Assembly: GCA_023475165.1 (NCBI GenBank)
Contig: JAMCWA010000095.1
Location: forward strand, 1-64,000
DNA: 64,000 nt
From: Bacillota bacterium
GTDB lineage: Bacteria > Bacillota > Sulfobacillia > JAMCWA01
Direction: 5' to 3'
Shown: piece by piece, positions 35,617 to 45,097 of the stretch
Numbering within the stretch: the first letter of the stretch is position 1
Layout: the number at the start of each line of letters is the position of its first letter
Notes under the pieces: model-generated
What the model was told of the DNA's origin: nothing
Databases searched by the model: none
What the model saw: only the letters and a program-made list of their open reading frames with translations
Program-made: the position numbers and the translations under genes

Positions 35617-38018
35617 CCGTCCTGGTCAGGGTCAAGGGGATCGTGCAGGGCGTCGGCTTTCGCCCCTACGTCTATGGGCTGGCGGAAAAATGGGGACTGA
35701 CGGGTTGGGTCTTAAATGACAACCAGGGTGTCCAGATTTGGTTGGAAGGGGACAGGGGTTCCCTTCACGCTTTTTTGGAAGAATTGCGGACCAGCCCACC
35801 CCGTCTGGCTCACATTGTTGATCTGGAGGTCGGGGCCAAGAGGCCAGAAGGGTTTGCTGGCTTTAGCATCCTGCAGAGCAGCGGTCAGCAAAGGAGAGAG
35901 GTTCTTATTTCACCCGATGTGGCCATCTGCGACGACTGCCGGCGGGAACTCTTTGATCCTCAGGATCGCCGTTATCGTTATCCCTTTACCAACTGTACCA
36001 ACTGCGGGCCCCGCTTCACCATCATCAAGGATCTACCTTATGACCGGGAAAGGACCAGCATGGCGGCCTTTCCCCTGTGCCCGGATTGTTCCCGGGAGTA
36101 CCACGACCCCGCCGACCGGCGCTTCCATGCTCAACCCAACGCCTGTCCCACCTGCGGGCCACATGTTAAGCTGGTAGACGCCTCTTTACGGGAGGTGTCC
36201 GGAGATTGGGACCGGGAGTTCCGCCGTCTCATTCTACTAGGCAAGATCATAGCAGTTAAGGGACTCGGCGGTTTTCACCTGGCCTGTGATGCCAAAAACC
36301 AGGCCGCTTTAGCCGAATTGCGCCGGAGAAAAAGGCGTCCAGCCAAACCACTGGCGGTAATGGCCAGGGACCTGGAGGTGATCCGAGGCTACTGCCTGAT
36401 CTCAGCCCAAGAGGAGGCTCTGCTCATGAGCCCCGCTGCTCCCATCGTCCTGCTGCCACTGAAAGAGGACGGAGTCTTCGACGGTGAAGGATTCGCCGGA
36501 CCTGGGCCGCAGGGAGGTCCCAACTCGGGCCGCCGGACTGCTGCCGATGGGGTGGGTGTTCTGCCTGAGGAGCTGGCACCGGGCTTACGACACCTCGGGG
36601 TAATGCTTCCTTATACCCCTTTGCATCTCCTCCTCTTCGGGGACGGGGTGGATCTTCTGGTCATGACCAGCGGTAATCAGAAAGACCTTCCCCTGGAAAA
36701 GGACAACGAGGGGGCTTGCCAGAGGTTGGCCGGGATCGCTGATTACTTTCTATTGCACAATCGTGATATCGTCGACCGTTGTGATGATTCCGTCCTTCGG
36801 GTCGTGTCGGTCGAGGCGCCGGGCGGGAATTCGGCCCCAGCGATACAGTTTATCCGGCGTTCGCGCGGGTATGCCCCGGCCCCCCTTGACCTAAGGGAGG
36901 TGACGGGGGCTGGGCCGGCGGTCCTGGGGGCAGGAGGCGAAATGAAGAATACCTTCTGCCTTCTGAAAGATGGGCGGGCCACCTTAAGCCAGCACCTCGG
37001 TGAAATGGAAAATGTGCAGGGTCTGGACAATTATCGTCAGGCCCTGGGGCGCCTGCAATATCTTCTTGACGCTGATCCGGAAGTGGTGGCCTGCGACCTG
37101 CACCCAAGCTACCAGATTTCTCGCCTGGCGCGGGAGATGAGGGGGCTCCGCCAGGTGGAGGTCCAGCACCACCATGCCCACCTGGCGTCGGTAATGGCTG
37201 AAAACAACCTCAAGGGGCCGGTCATTGGCCTCATTGGGGACGGAACGGGCTATGGGACGGATGGAAACCTGTGGGGCTTTGAGGTCCTCCTGGGAGACTA
37301 CCGCGATTTTCGCCGACTGATCCATCTGGATTATATCCGCCTGCCCGGCGGAGAAGGGAGCATCCGTTACCCTTACCGAGTGGCCACCTCTTTCCTCTGG
37401 CAGTACCTGGGGGAGCGGGGTTGGGAGACGGCCAGGCAACTCTTCCTGAAGGGTGGATCGACGGGTACCCCGAGCCAGCCTGGGCGGGAGAAGGAACTGG
37501 AGCTGGTGGCCCGTTTGGCGAAGAGTGGCCTGAACAGCCCCTGGTGTTCCAGTGCCGGAAGACTCTTTGATGCTGTGGCGGCCATTCTCGGAATCTGCTC
37601 TGAGAATACCTACGAAGGGCAGGCCCCGGCTCTCCTGGGGGAAAGGGCAAAAGAGGGGGTAGAAGGTACCTACGGTTTCACCCTTAAAGAAGGGATCCTT
37701 TATCCCGGAGAGATTTTCGCAGGCTTGCTGGAGGATCTGGCGCGGGGAGAGGAAAAAGGGGTTATGGCGGCGAAGTTTCACAATACCGTGGTGGCCATGC
37801 TGGTCGCAGGGGCATTAAAGGCACGCGAGGAATCGGGGGAACCCCGGGTTGCCTTGAGCGGTGGGCTCTTTCAGAACCCGTACCTTTTCCGGCGCCTGGT
37901 TAGCCTTTTGAGGCGGGAAGGGTTCCTCGTACACTACCACCGCCAGGTCCCTCCCAATGACGGAGGTTTGGCTCTTGGGCAGGCGGTAGTTGGATTCTGG
38001 CGGGTTAGGGAAGGGTAG
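35562..38018 (+). CDS. hypF: Carbamoyltransferase HypF
   Basis: HypF makes the thiocarbamate on HypE that becomes the CN ligands. In order there is an acylphosphatase domain (VKGIVQGVGFRPYVYGLA), zinc fingers (CDDCRREL; CTNCGPRFTI; CPDC; CPTCGP), a YrdC domain (KGLGGFHLACDA) and a Kae1-like domain (HHHAHLASVMAEN). At 818 residues it is somewhat long. A Gly/Pro-rich insert near residues 300-335 explains the excess. The ATG overlaps hypB by 55 bases, so the two are coupled. Confidence 0.94.
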   Translation: MGQLVKGPGPQETKPGVLAVLVRVKGIVQGVGFRPYVYGLAEKWGLTGWVLNDNQGVQIWLEGDRGSLHAFLEELRTSPPRLAHIVDLEVGAKRPEGFAGFSILQSSGQQRREVLISPDVAICDDCRRELFDPQDRRYRYPFTNCTNCGPRFTIIKDLPYDRERTSMAAFPLCPDCSREYHDPADRRFHAQPNACPTCGPHVKLVDASLREVSGDWDREFRRLILLGKIIAVKGLGGFHLACDAKNQAALAELRRRKRRPAKPLAVMARDLEVIRGYCLISAQEEALLMSPAAPIVLLPLKEDGVFDGEGFAGPGPQGGPNSGRRTAADGVGVLPEELAPGLRHLGVMLPYTPLHLLLFGDGVDLLVMTSGNQKDLPLEKDNEGACQRLAGIADYFLLHNRDIVDRCDDSVLRVVSVEAPGGNSAPAIQFIRRSRGYAPAPLDLREVTGAGPAVLGAGGEMKNTFCLLKDGRATLSQHLGEMENVQGLDNYRQALGRLQYLLDADPEVVACDLHPSYQISRLAREMRGLRQVEVQHHHAHLASVMAENNLKGPVIGLIGDGTGYGTDGNLWGFEVLLGDYRDFRRLIHLDYIRLPGGEGSIRYPYRVATSFLWQYLGERGWETARQLFLKGGSTGTPSQPGREKELELVARLAKSGLNSPWCSSAGRLFDAVAAILGICSENTYEGQAPALLGERAKEGVEGTYGFTLKEGILYPGEIFAGLLEDLARGEEKGVMAAKFHNTVVAMLVAGALKAREESGEPRVALSGGLFQNPYLFRRLVSLLRREGFLVHYHRQVPPNDGGLALGQAVVGFWRVREG

Positions 38019-38071
38019 TGGCAGTATTTCCTGCCGGCGGTTAATCTCTGCGATTGAAGGAGGTAGGGCGG

Positions 38072-38293
38072 ATGTGCCTGGCCGTTCCCGCCAGGGTGGC
38101 GGCAGTAGAAGAAAGATACGCTTGGATTGAGGCCTATGGTAACCGGCGCCGCGTGGCCACCGGCCTGGTGCCGGAGGTGAAGGTGGGAGATTACGTGCTG
38201 GTCCATGCCGGGTGTGTTCTGCAAGTGATTGATGAACCCGAGGCCAAAGAGACGTTGCGTCTGTTGGAAGAGGTTTACGGGACCAGCCTATAA
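38072..38293 (+). CDS. hypC: Hydrogenase maturation chaperone HypC
   Basis: HypC binds HypD and carries the Fe(CN)2CO unit to the large subunit. The 73-residue protein begins MCLAVPARV; the essential Cys2 is present. ATG 38072 follows GAAGGAGG. It lies between hypF and hypD in a single direction. Confidence 0.95.
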   Translation: MCLAVPARVAAVEERYAWIEAYGNRRRVATGLVPEVKVGDYVLVHAGCVLQVIDEPEAKETLRLLEEVYGTSL

Positions 38294-38320
38294 GTTATCC
38301 GACAGGCCTTACGGAGGGAA

Positions 38321-39448
38321 GTGGGTTTCACGACAGCTATGGAAAACTGGTCGGCTTTTCGCGACCCGGAATTAGCCAAGAGGATCGTCGCCGAGATCAA
38401 GGCCAGAGTGACCAGGCCGGTAAAGATTATGGAGGTCTGTGGCACCCACACGGTGGCCATTTCGCGCACCGGAATCAGGCAGTCACTGGAAGGATACGTT
38501 GAATTGAAAAGCGGGCCCGGCTGTCCCGTCTGTGTTACCGACGACACTGATATTGACGGCATGATCCATTTGGCCAGGCAGCCGGGGGTCATCATTACTA
38601 CCTTCGGCGATATGATGCGGGTGCCCGGTAGCAGTTCCAGTTTGCTGGAGGAGAAGGCGCAGGGCGCCGACATCCGGGTAGTCTATTCGCCCCTGGACGC
38701 CGTGCAGGTGGCGGAGGAAAACCCAGGACGACAGGTCATTTTCCTGGGAGTAGGTTTTGAGACCACTGCTCCCACCATCACCCTGGCCTTGGAAGAAACC
38801 CGGCGACGCCGCCTGGACAACTTCTTTCTCTACTCTTCCCACAAACTGGTGCCACCGGCCCTGGTAGCGCTGTTGGAGGACGCGGAACTGGGGCTGGACG
38901 GTTTCTTGCTTCCCGGGCATGTCAGTGCTGTTTTGGGTCGACAAGCTTATGACTTCATCGCGCAGGAATATGGCTGTCCGGCGGTCATCGCCGGCTTTGA
39001 ACCGGTGGACATCCTCTACGCCGTATCCCTTCTGGTGAAGATGGTGGAGGACGAGAGGCCTGAGGTGGTAAACGCTTACCCTCGAGTGGTGAAGGAAGAG
39101 GGAAACCCCCTGGCCCAGGAACGGATCAGGGAATTCTTCCGACCCGTTACCGTGCGCTGGAGAGGGCTGGGGGAGATCCCAATCAGCGGATTGGAACTGG
39201 CGGAAACCTACGCTGACCTGAATGCCGTGACCAGATTCCTGGCAGGGGGAAGAGGGTTTGGTTACGGTGGCACCGAACCCGGGGCCAAATTAAGGGGCTG
39301 CGCCTGTGGGGAGGTGCTCAAGGGTAAGATTGATCCGGACCAGTGTCCCCTTTTCGATCGGGTCTGTACGCCGACCCACCCTGTGGGGCCCTGCATGGTA
39401 TCCAGTGAGGGATCTTGCGCAGCGCACTACCGCTATGACCGGCACTGA
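38321..39448 (+). CDS. hypD: Hydrogenase maturation protein HypD
   Basis: HypD holds a 4Fe-4S cluster and, with HypC, assembles Fe(CN)2CO. Motifs are MEVCGTHTVAISRTGIR, SGPGCPVCVTDDTDID, GVGFETTAPT and PGHVSAV. A C-terminal cysteine set (RGCACGEVLKG, DQCPLFDRVC, GPCMVSSEGSC) follows. GTG 38321 is used because no better start is close. ATG 38339 is possible and would remove six residues outside the conserved core. Confidence 0.94.
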   Translation: MGFTTAMENWSAFRDPELAKRIVAEIKARVTRPVKIMEVCGTHTVAISRTGIRQSLEGYVELKSGPGCPVCVTDDTDIDGMIHLARQPGVIITTFGDMMRVPGSSSSLLEEKAQGADIRVVYSPLDAVQVAEENPGRQVIFLGVGFETTAPTITLALEETRRRRLDNFFLYSSHKLVPPALVALLEDAELGLDGFLLPGHVSAVLGRQAYDFIAQEYGCPAVIAGFEPVDILYAVSLLVKMVEDERPEVVNAYPRVVKEEGNPLAQERIREFFRPVTVRWRGLGEIPISGLELAETYADLNAVTRFLAGGRGFGYGGTEPGAKLRGCACGEVLKGKIDPDQCPLFDRVCTPTHPVGPCMVSSEGSCAAHYRYDRH

Positions 39449-39610
39449 AGTTTGTGAGCCGCAGGGACCGAGAAAGATGCCTGCGCCGGTTGCGTTCGGC
39501 AACATCCGTGTGGCCGTCCGGCCTCGCGGGCCTGGTTTCGCCGGGAGCGGTACCGGGCTCGGCCAAAATCGCTCGACGACATCGACCCAGCCCCCCTGAA
39601 GCGACTCTTT
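39449..39610. repeat. Family 2 element fragment between hypD and hypE
   Basis: The words CAACATCCGTGTGGCC, GTCCGGCCTCGCGGGCCT and GTTTCGCCGGGAGCGG match the copy at 60441-60510 closely. It fills most of the hypD-hypE gap. No gene is present. Confidence 0.7.
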
Positions 39611-39677
39611 TCTCCTCGTCAGGCAGCCGCAAGGTGGCAAGAGGGTCTTTTAATCTGGCAAAGGGGGCGATTCGGCT

Positions 39678-40739
39678 TTGGAAGATCGTATCTTGCTGGC
39701 GCACGGTGACGGCGGGCTCTTAACCCACCAATTGATCTCAGAGCTTTTCCTGAAGTATTTTCGCGACGAAACCCTGAAATCACTGGGGGACTCAGCTATC
39801 CTCCCTTCTTTGGGGGAGCAGTTAGCCTTTACCACGGACAGCTTCGTTGTCCAACCACCCTTTTTCCCGGGAGGTGATATCGGCAAGCTCTCTATCTGTG
39901 GGACGGTCAACGACCTGGCTGTTTCCGGCGCCCGGCCTCTGTATCTCTCGGCCGGTTTTATTTTGGAAGAGGGGCTTTTGCTGGGGGATTTGGAGAAGTT
40001 GGTGGCTTCCATGGCCCAAACGGCCCAGGAGGCCGGCGTTCGCCTGGTGGCCGGGGATACCAAAGTGGTGGAAAGGGGGCATGGTGACAAGATCTTCGTC
40101 ACCACCTCCGGGGTTGGCCAGCTGGTGGGTAGGGGTCTGGGAACGGGGCAGATCAGACCCGGTGACCTGGTCCTGCTCAATGGCCCCATCGGTGATCACG
40201 GGATGGCCGTCCTTTCCCAGCGCCACGGCCTCGAGTTTGAGGCCCAGATCAGGAGCGACTGCGCCCCCTTGAACGGACTTACCGTCCCACTGCTTTCCCG
40301 GTTCGCTACCCTTCGCTTCATGCGCGATCCCACCCGGGGTGGCCTGGCCACCACCATTAAGGAAATTGCCACGGCGTCCGGGCGAGATATCCTCCTTCTG
40401 GAGAAAGAGATCCCGGTGCGGCAAGAGGTCCGCTGGGCGGCCGAGCTTCTGGGCTTGGATCCCCTTTATTTGGCCAACGAAGGGAAAGTGGTGATCATCG
40501 TGGCCCCGGAAGAGGCCGCAGAGGTTCTGAACTTTCTGCGTGGTCATCCCTTGGGGGGTATGGCCGCCATCATCGGCCGGGTTTTGGAAAGCGGGGAGGA
40601 GGGAATAATAAACATAGATCGGCGTCGGGAGGGAAGGCCTCACTCGCCGCGGGGGGGCCAGGTCTATCTCGAGACACCCCTCGGCGCCAGGAGACTTTTG
40701 GATCTCCTGGCCGGGGAACAGATGCCAAGGATATGTTAG
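39678..40739 (+). CDS. hypE: Carbamoyl dehydratase HypE
   Basis: HypE dehydrates the carbamoylated C-terminal cysteine to thiocyanate, the source of cyanide ligands. The protein has an AIR-synthase fold with DSAILP, TTDSFVVQPPFFPGGDIG, GTVNDLAVSGARP and MRDPTRGGLATT, and ends PRIC with the required terminal cysteine. TTG 39678 is the likely start. Its stop directly abuts a family 1 element that does not alter the C-terminus. It is the last hyp gene. Confidence 0.94.
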   Translation: MEDRILLAHGDGGLLTHQLISELFLKYFRDETLKSLGDSAILPSLGEQLAFTTDSFVVQPPFFPGGDIGKLSICGTVNDLAVSGARPLYLSAGFILEEGLLLGDLEKLVASMAQTAQEAGVRLVAGDTKVVERGHGDKIFVTTSGVGQLVGRGLGTGQIRPGDLVLLNGPIGDHGMAVLSQRHGLEFEAQIRSDCAPLNGLTVPLLSRFATLRFMRDPTRGGLATTIKEIATASGRDILLLEKEIPVRQEVRWAAELLGLDPLYLANEGKVVIIVAPEEAAEVLNFLRGHPLGGMAAIIGRVLESGEEGIINIDRRREGRPHSPRGGQVYLETPLGARRLLDLLAGEQMPRIC

Positions 40740-40815
40740 CAGCAGACCGCTGACGAACTGCGTTTTGGGTGGTTAACCCGCCCGAGTAGTCGTCAGGGCG
40801 AGACCGCTCAAAAAC
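40738..40815. repeat. Family 1 element, left end, truncated
   Basis: CAGACCGCTGACGAACTGCG then TTTTGGGTGGTTAACCCGCC lies at the hypE stop. The right end is replaced by the hairpin at 40818-40852. Confidence 0.75.
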
Positions 40816-40817
40816 CC

Positions 40818-40852
40818 CCATTTGGGTCGGCGCAATCCGCCGACCCAAATGG
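40818..40852. terminator. Perfect hairpin between convergent hypE and tctA
   Basis: CCATTTGGGTCGGCG (40818-40832) and its exact complement (40838-40852) form a 15-bp stem with the 5-base loop CAATC. It sits between convergent genes, the usual place for a bidirectional terminator, but T runs are absent. It is also 93 bases from the tctA stop. Confidence 0.6.
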
Positions 40853-40944
40853 CTTCTGGCATATACCCTTGGCCGCGGGCCCGATTGAGGTTCTGAGGTC
40901 GAAGCGGCGAAGGTCGCACCGCCGGCCCCGCATTTTTTCAGAAA

Positions 40945-42444
40945 TCAGTTTGAGCGGAAAGGTTTCAGGTCGCGGCCACCCTGGAGGAAGAGCGGCCAGA
41001 GGGCCGCCACGGCAGCCGCGACGAGCAGCGTGGCCGAAATGGGTGAGGCCCAAAGACCGGCGATATTGCCTTGCGACATGGTCAGGGCTTGCAATAGGGA
41101 TCTTTCTATGACCGGACCCAGTACCAGCCCGAGAACCAGGGGCGCCGGTTCATAGTCGTAGTGGCGCAGCAGGTAGCCAATGATTCCGGCGGCCAGCATG
41201 ACCCAAACGTCGAAAAGGCTGTTGTTGTCGCTATACGCGCCGATAATGCACAGGACCAGGACCGCCGGCATCAGATAGCGGGGGGGTATCCTGGCGACAT
41301 TGGCAAAAAGGCCAACCAGAGGCAAGTTAAGGATCAAAAGCATGATGTTACCCAAATAGAAGCTGCCAATGACCGCCCAAAAGATATTGGGGTGGTCGCG
41401 CAGGAGCAGGGGGCCAGGGGTGATGCCGTGAATCAACATACCGCTGAGCAAGACCGCGGTGGCCGGCGTAAAGGGCAGGCCCAGTGACAGGAGCGGCACC
41501 ATCCCGCCACTGGTGGCGGCGTTGTTGGCCGATTCCGGACCGGCGACCGCTTCAATGGCTCCCTGTCCAAATTCATCCCGATGCCGCGAGAGGCGCCTTT
41601 CCAGGCCGTAGGAAGTGAAGGAGGCGATAGTGGCCGCTGGGCCAGGGATAAGGCCCACCAGAAACCCTACCACCGTGCCCCGGAAGATGGGAGGTAGGGA
41701 ACGTTGAAATTCCTCGCGGCTGGGGTAGAGCTCACGCCAACGGACGGGCAGTATTTCTCTGGGCGTCTCTCTTTCGGCCAGCATGGACAGGACCTCGGCC
41801 ACGCCGAACAACCCGGCGGTGACGGCAATGAAGCTTAACCCACCTTGGGCGGGTGTATAGTTGAAGGTAAAACGCCCCACTCCGCCCAAAGGATCCATTC
41901 CGATGGTCGATATCATCAAGCCCACTGCCACCATCAACAGAGACTTGACCCTGGACTTTCCCGTCAGGTTAGATAGGACTATCAGGCCTAACAGGGTTAA
42001 GGAAAAGTATTCCGCCGGGCCAAAAGCCAGGGCCACGTTGGCCAGTAAGGGGGCGAAGATCTGTAATGCTATAACGGTAATGGTTCCAGCGATGAAGGAA
42101 CCTATGGCCGAAATGGCCAGGGCTGCCCCCGCCCGCCCCTTGCGAGCCATTTGATAGCCATCGATGGCTGTGACCACGCTGGCTGGTTCACCGGGCACAT
42201 TTACCAGAATCGAGGTGGTGGAACCGCCGTACATGGAACCATAATAGATACCTGCCAACATGATCAGGCCTGCCGTTGGCCCCAGGCGGAAGGTTGCCGG
42301 CAAGACCAGGGCCATGGCCGCCGCCGGGCCGAGACCGGGCAGAACTCCCACCAGGGTACCCATAACGGCCCCGATCAAACAGGCCAGGAGATTGGCGGGA
42401 GCAAGGCTGAGGAATAGGGCTGACAGGATCCCAGGCTCAGACAT
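40945..42444 (-). CDS. tctA: Tripartite tricarboxylate transporter, large membrane subunit TctA
   Basis: TctA is the large permease of a TTT transporter that takes up organic acids. The protein of about 499 residues has roughly 11-12 membrane helices, the N-terminal [21 protein letters not shown], the substrate-related [20 protein letters not shown], and [20 protein letters not shown], which are TctA signatures. The ATG at 42444 has GAGGGGG about 5-10 bases upstream. It is the last gene of a minus-strand operon and ends near a hairpin. Confidence 0.93.
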   Translation of the reverse strand: MSEPGILSALFLSLAPANLLACLIGAVMGTLVGVLPGLGPAAAMALVLPATFRLGPTAGLIMLAGIYYGSMYGGSTTSILVNVPGEPASVVTAIDGYQMARKGRAGAALAISAIGSFIAGTITVIALQIFAPLLANVALAFGPAEYFSLTLLGLIVLSNLTGKSRVKSLLMVAVGLMISTIGMDPLGGVGRFTFNYTPAQGGLSFIAVTAGLFGVAEVLSMLAERETPREILPVRWRELYPSREEFQRSLPPIFRGTVVGFLVGLIPGPAATIASFTSYGLERRLSRHRDEFGQGAIEAVAGPESANNAATSGGMVPLLSLGLPFTPATAVLLSGMLIHGITPGPLLLRDHPNIFWAVIGSFYLGNIMLLILNLPLVGLFANVARIPPRYLMPAVLVLCIIGAYSDNNSLFDVWVMLAAGIIGYLLRHYDYEPAPLVLGLVLGPVIERSLLQALTMSQGNIAGLWASPISATLLVAAAVAALWPLFLQGGRDLKPFRSN

Positions 42445-42457
42445 CAAGTCCACCCCC

Positions 42458-42925
42458 TCACAGCAGGTAGCCTCTGGGTAGAGGCACCTTGAGCCAGGTT
42501 TCAAAGAGGTAATAGCAGGAGACGATCAGAACTATAGCTAAAGCGACCGGTTTATTCCAGCTCTTCTCTCCCAGCAAACGGCTGCTGACGACTACCAATA
42601 GGAATGTACTGACCATAAACCCCAATACGCTTACAGCCAATAGATAAAGGACAAGGATGAGGACCATCAGCCATGGTTTTGTCTGGCCGGGGAGGGCTTC
42701 CTGTGACCGGCCCTTGCCAGTCTCTCTCACAGATTGAGCTGGCCGGCTGACTTGAATAAGCTGCCAGCCAGCCAGGCTGACCAGAAAGACCCCCACGCAG
42801 AGCGGGAAGACACCGGGTCCGGGACTGGCCAGCGTATCCAACGAGTACCGGGTGTCGTAGAGGAGGTAACCTATCCCGACCAGGAGGAGAAAAATGCTGC
42901 TAGCCTTTTCCTTCCGAGCCGCCAT
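42458..42925 (-). CDS. tctB: Tripartite tricarboxylate transporter, small membrane subunit TctB
   Basis: The 155-residue protein has four membrane helices. N-terminal SPGPGVFPLCVGVFLVSLAG is typical of TctB. It lies 13 bases upstream of tctA in the same direction. TctB sequences are poorly conserved; the call depends on position, size and topology. Confidence 0.88.
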   Translation of the reverse strand: MAARKEKASSIFLLLVGIGYLLYDTRYSLDTLASPGPGVFPLCVGVFLVSLAGWQLIQVSRPAQSVRETGKGRSQEALPGQTKPWLMVLILVLYLLAVSVLGFMVSTFLLVVVSSRLLGEKSWNKPVALAIVLIVSCYYLFETWLKVPLPRGYLL

Positions 42926-42983
42926 CCTTCATTCCCACCTTTTTTAAGGAGAGGGAGGTAGCACCCCCCCCCGCGCCACAAAG

Positions 42984-44018
42984 TCACTGCTTCTTCATCC
43001 CGATTTGTTCCATCAGGACGGAGAGTTCTTTGTCTTGTTGGGCGATGAACTGGTCAAAATCCTTAGCCCCGCGGAACTCGACGCTGGCTCCCATCTCTTT
43101 GGCGAAGGCCTTGAAATCGGGGCTATCGGCTACCTTCTTGAAGGCTTGCTCCAATCTCTTAATAACGACCTCGGGAGTCCCCTTGGGTACGGCGATTCCC
43201 CGCCACAGTGACAGGGTGAGGTCGACACCCTTTTCTTTGAAAGTGGGCACATCGGGCAAAGAGGCCAGGCGATTTTCCCCGGTGATGGCCAGGATACGTA
43301 CTTCTTTGGCCTTAACCTGAGCCACAATTTCAGCCGGGAGTTGGACGGTGGCTTCGATCTTGTTGCCCAGGAGGCTGGCTACGGCCAGACCCTGTCCGAA
43401 GGGCACATGCGTGAACTTGGCTCCCGTCTTGTTTTCCAGGGCCACTGCGGCTAAGTGGGTGAAACTTCCCTTGCCGGAGTTGCCTATTCTCACCTTGCCA
43501 GGGTTTTTCTTGGCATAGTCAATGAACTCGTTGATGTCCTTCCAGGGGGCATCAGCCTTGACGGCGATGCTCACGGGTTCCGTGGTGAGTTCGACCACGC
43601 CACGGAAAGCGGTATAGTCAAAATTCATGTTGCCAGCGTGGTAGGCCGTGTTGATGCTATTGGAGTTCCAGACGATGGAGTAACCGTTGGCTTCCTGGCC
43701 CTTCACGTAATTGTAGCCCACCGCCCCGCCGGCCCCGGTTCGGTTGACCACGGTCACCGGTTGGCCCAGGTCCTTGCTGGCTATGTCGGCTACCTTCCGG
43801 GCCAGGAGATCGGCTCCGCTACCGGCACCAAAGAGGACCGTCATTTCGATAGGCTTCGTCGGGAAATCGACCTTGGCCGGTTCCTCTGGTTTCTTGGTCC
43901 CTTCGCCGGCCTTCTGTCCCGGATTCCCTGTTCCGCCACAACCAGCCAGGGTTAAGATCAGCACCAGGATGAGCAAGCCACCCAGAATCCCTTTTTTGTT
44001 CCATCTTAGGATCTTCAT
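42984..44018 (-). CDS. tctC: TctC-type substrate-binding lipoprotein (Bug family)
   Basis: The solute receptor for TctAB. Start ATG at 44018 lies 6 bases after GAGGAGGG. A signal peptide with a lipobox LAGC (C27) makes it a lipoprotein. The mature part shows the Bug motifs KPIEMTVLFGAGSGADLLAR, NRTGAGGAVGYNYV and RGIAVPKGTP. The bound ligand cannot be read from sequence; the family takes citrate, aromatic acids and others. It is first of the three transporter genes. Confidence 0.93.
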   Translation of the reverse strand: MKILRWNKKGILGGLLILVLILTLAGCGGTGNPGQKAGEGTKKPEEPAKVDFPTKPIEMTVLFGAGSGADLLARKVADIASKDLGQPVTVVNRTGAGGAVGYNYVKGQEANGYSIVWNSNSINTAYHAGNMNFDYTAFRGVVELTTEPVSIAVKADAPWKDINEFIDYAKKNPGKVRIGNSGKGSFTHLAAVALENKTGAKFTHVPFGQGLAVASLLGNKIEATVQLPAEIVAQVKAKEVRILAITGENRLASLPDVPTFKEKGVDLTLSLWRGIAVPKGTPEVVIKRLEQAFKKVADSPDFKAFAKEMGASVEFRGAKDFDQFIAQQDKELSVLMEQIGMKKQ

Positions 44019-44136
44019 TATATCCCTCCTCATTCCTCTCACCTGATTGGGAGCAGGTCGGCCACCCACGGGAAAGCGCACAGGGTCGATCACCAGGTCC
44101 GGCAGATAACCTAAAGGGACGAGATGCCCGGTTGGC

Positions 44137-45051
44137 TCAGGCCAGGGCCCAGGCTTCCTTGATTACCCTTTTGGCGTTGGCAATGGTCAACTCGGAGGTT
44201 TCGCCCGCCAACATTGGCCTGACCTCCACGCTCACGGCCGGGCGGTCTTTTTGGTTTAGAAAACCAATATCTAGGAGAAGACGAAAGTATTGGCTCACCT
44301 CCCCGACATCAATTTCCCCTCCCTCAACTCCGAAACGTGGTTGCAGGTCGCCATAGGCCGGATGTTTTCTGTCTCTGACCACACAGTTACCAATATGAGA
44401 GTGGACGAAATACTGGCGGACCAGGGGAATCGCCTCCTCGGGCTTTTCCCGCAAGAGAGGAAAGTGGGATAGATCGACCAACAGCCCGAAGTTGTCGTGA
44501 TCCCTCTTGACATCTCTCGCCACGGCGGCAGCCTCGGCAAAGGGCCCGACCAGGGCCTGTTTGTCAACGTCCCGGTCGAATATCTTGAGGGTTATGTTCG
44601 CTCCCCAGGAAACGGCATAGTCGCAAATCTGGTGCAGGGAGTCAGTCAGGAGCTTCTTGGCCTCTTCCCTTTTCTCGGGACCGGGATCCTTTCCGGAGAG
44701 GACTCGAACCCATCTGGCCCCGAGGAAATAGGCTTCCTCGATTCCGTTTCTCACCGCGGCGACGGCCTTCTTGCGTTCGAGGGGATCAAAGCTGTTCAGA
44801 TTCAGTTTTTGGCTCAGGATGGCCGGTTGGGTGGCATAGTAGACGTCGAGATGGCTCTCCTCAATGATCCGGCGAGCCTCGTTTCTGATCCGGACATCCT
44901 TCATCCAGCCGACTTCTACCGCCGTCCAGAAATCATCGGCGGCGATCCTCCGCAAAGCCTCCAGATAAGACCCGCTGCCAAATTCGATCTCCGGAAAGGC
45001 TTTAAAGAGGACGATGCCGAGTTTCATGAAGCCATAAGGGGAGCTGTCCAT
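44137..45051 (-). CDS. Sugar phosphate isomerase/epimerase-like TIM-barrel protein
   Basis: The 304-residue protein looks like the AP-endonuclease-2 TIM-barrel superfamily that includes xylose isomerase-like epimerases. Metal-site-like segments are present (LLVDLSHFPLL, VHSHIGNCVV, SVEVRPML). No specific isomerase can be named. The start ATG has AGGGAGGAG upstream. It lies between tctC and the DUF2148 gene. Confidence 0.7.
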   Translation of the reverse strand: MDSSPYGFMKLGIVLFKAFPEIEFGSGSYLEALRRIAADDFWTAVEVGWMKDVRIRNEARRIIEESHLDVYYATQPAILSQKLNLNSFDPLERKKAVAAVRNGIEEAYFLGARWVRVLSGKDPGPEKREEAKKLLTDSLHQICDYAVSWGANITLKIFDRDVDKQALVGPFAEAAAVARDVKRDHDNFGLLVDLSHFPLLREKPEEAIPLVRQYFVHSHIGNCVVRDRKHPAYGDLQPRFGVEGGEIDVGEVSQYFRLLLDIGFLNQKDRPAVSVEVRPMLAGETSELTIANAKRVIKEAWALA

Positions 45052-45070
45052 GGTTCAAACTCCTCCCTAG

Positions 45071-45097
45071 AATGGGTATTTTTCAGCGGTCTCCTAA
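45071..45097. repeat. Family 1 element, right end, at a stop codon
   Basis: AATGGGTATTTTTCAGCGG then TCTCCTAA is a right end on the + strand. Read on the minus strand, its TAG is the stop of the DUF2148 gene. Confidence 0.75.

Noticed and set aside
39822..40643. A 273-codon minus-strand frame opposite hypE
   Set aside because: It is the shadow of hypE, whose motifs and terminal cysteine are clear.
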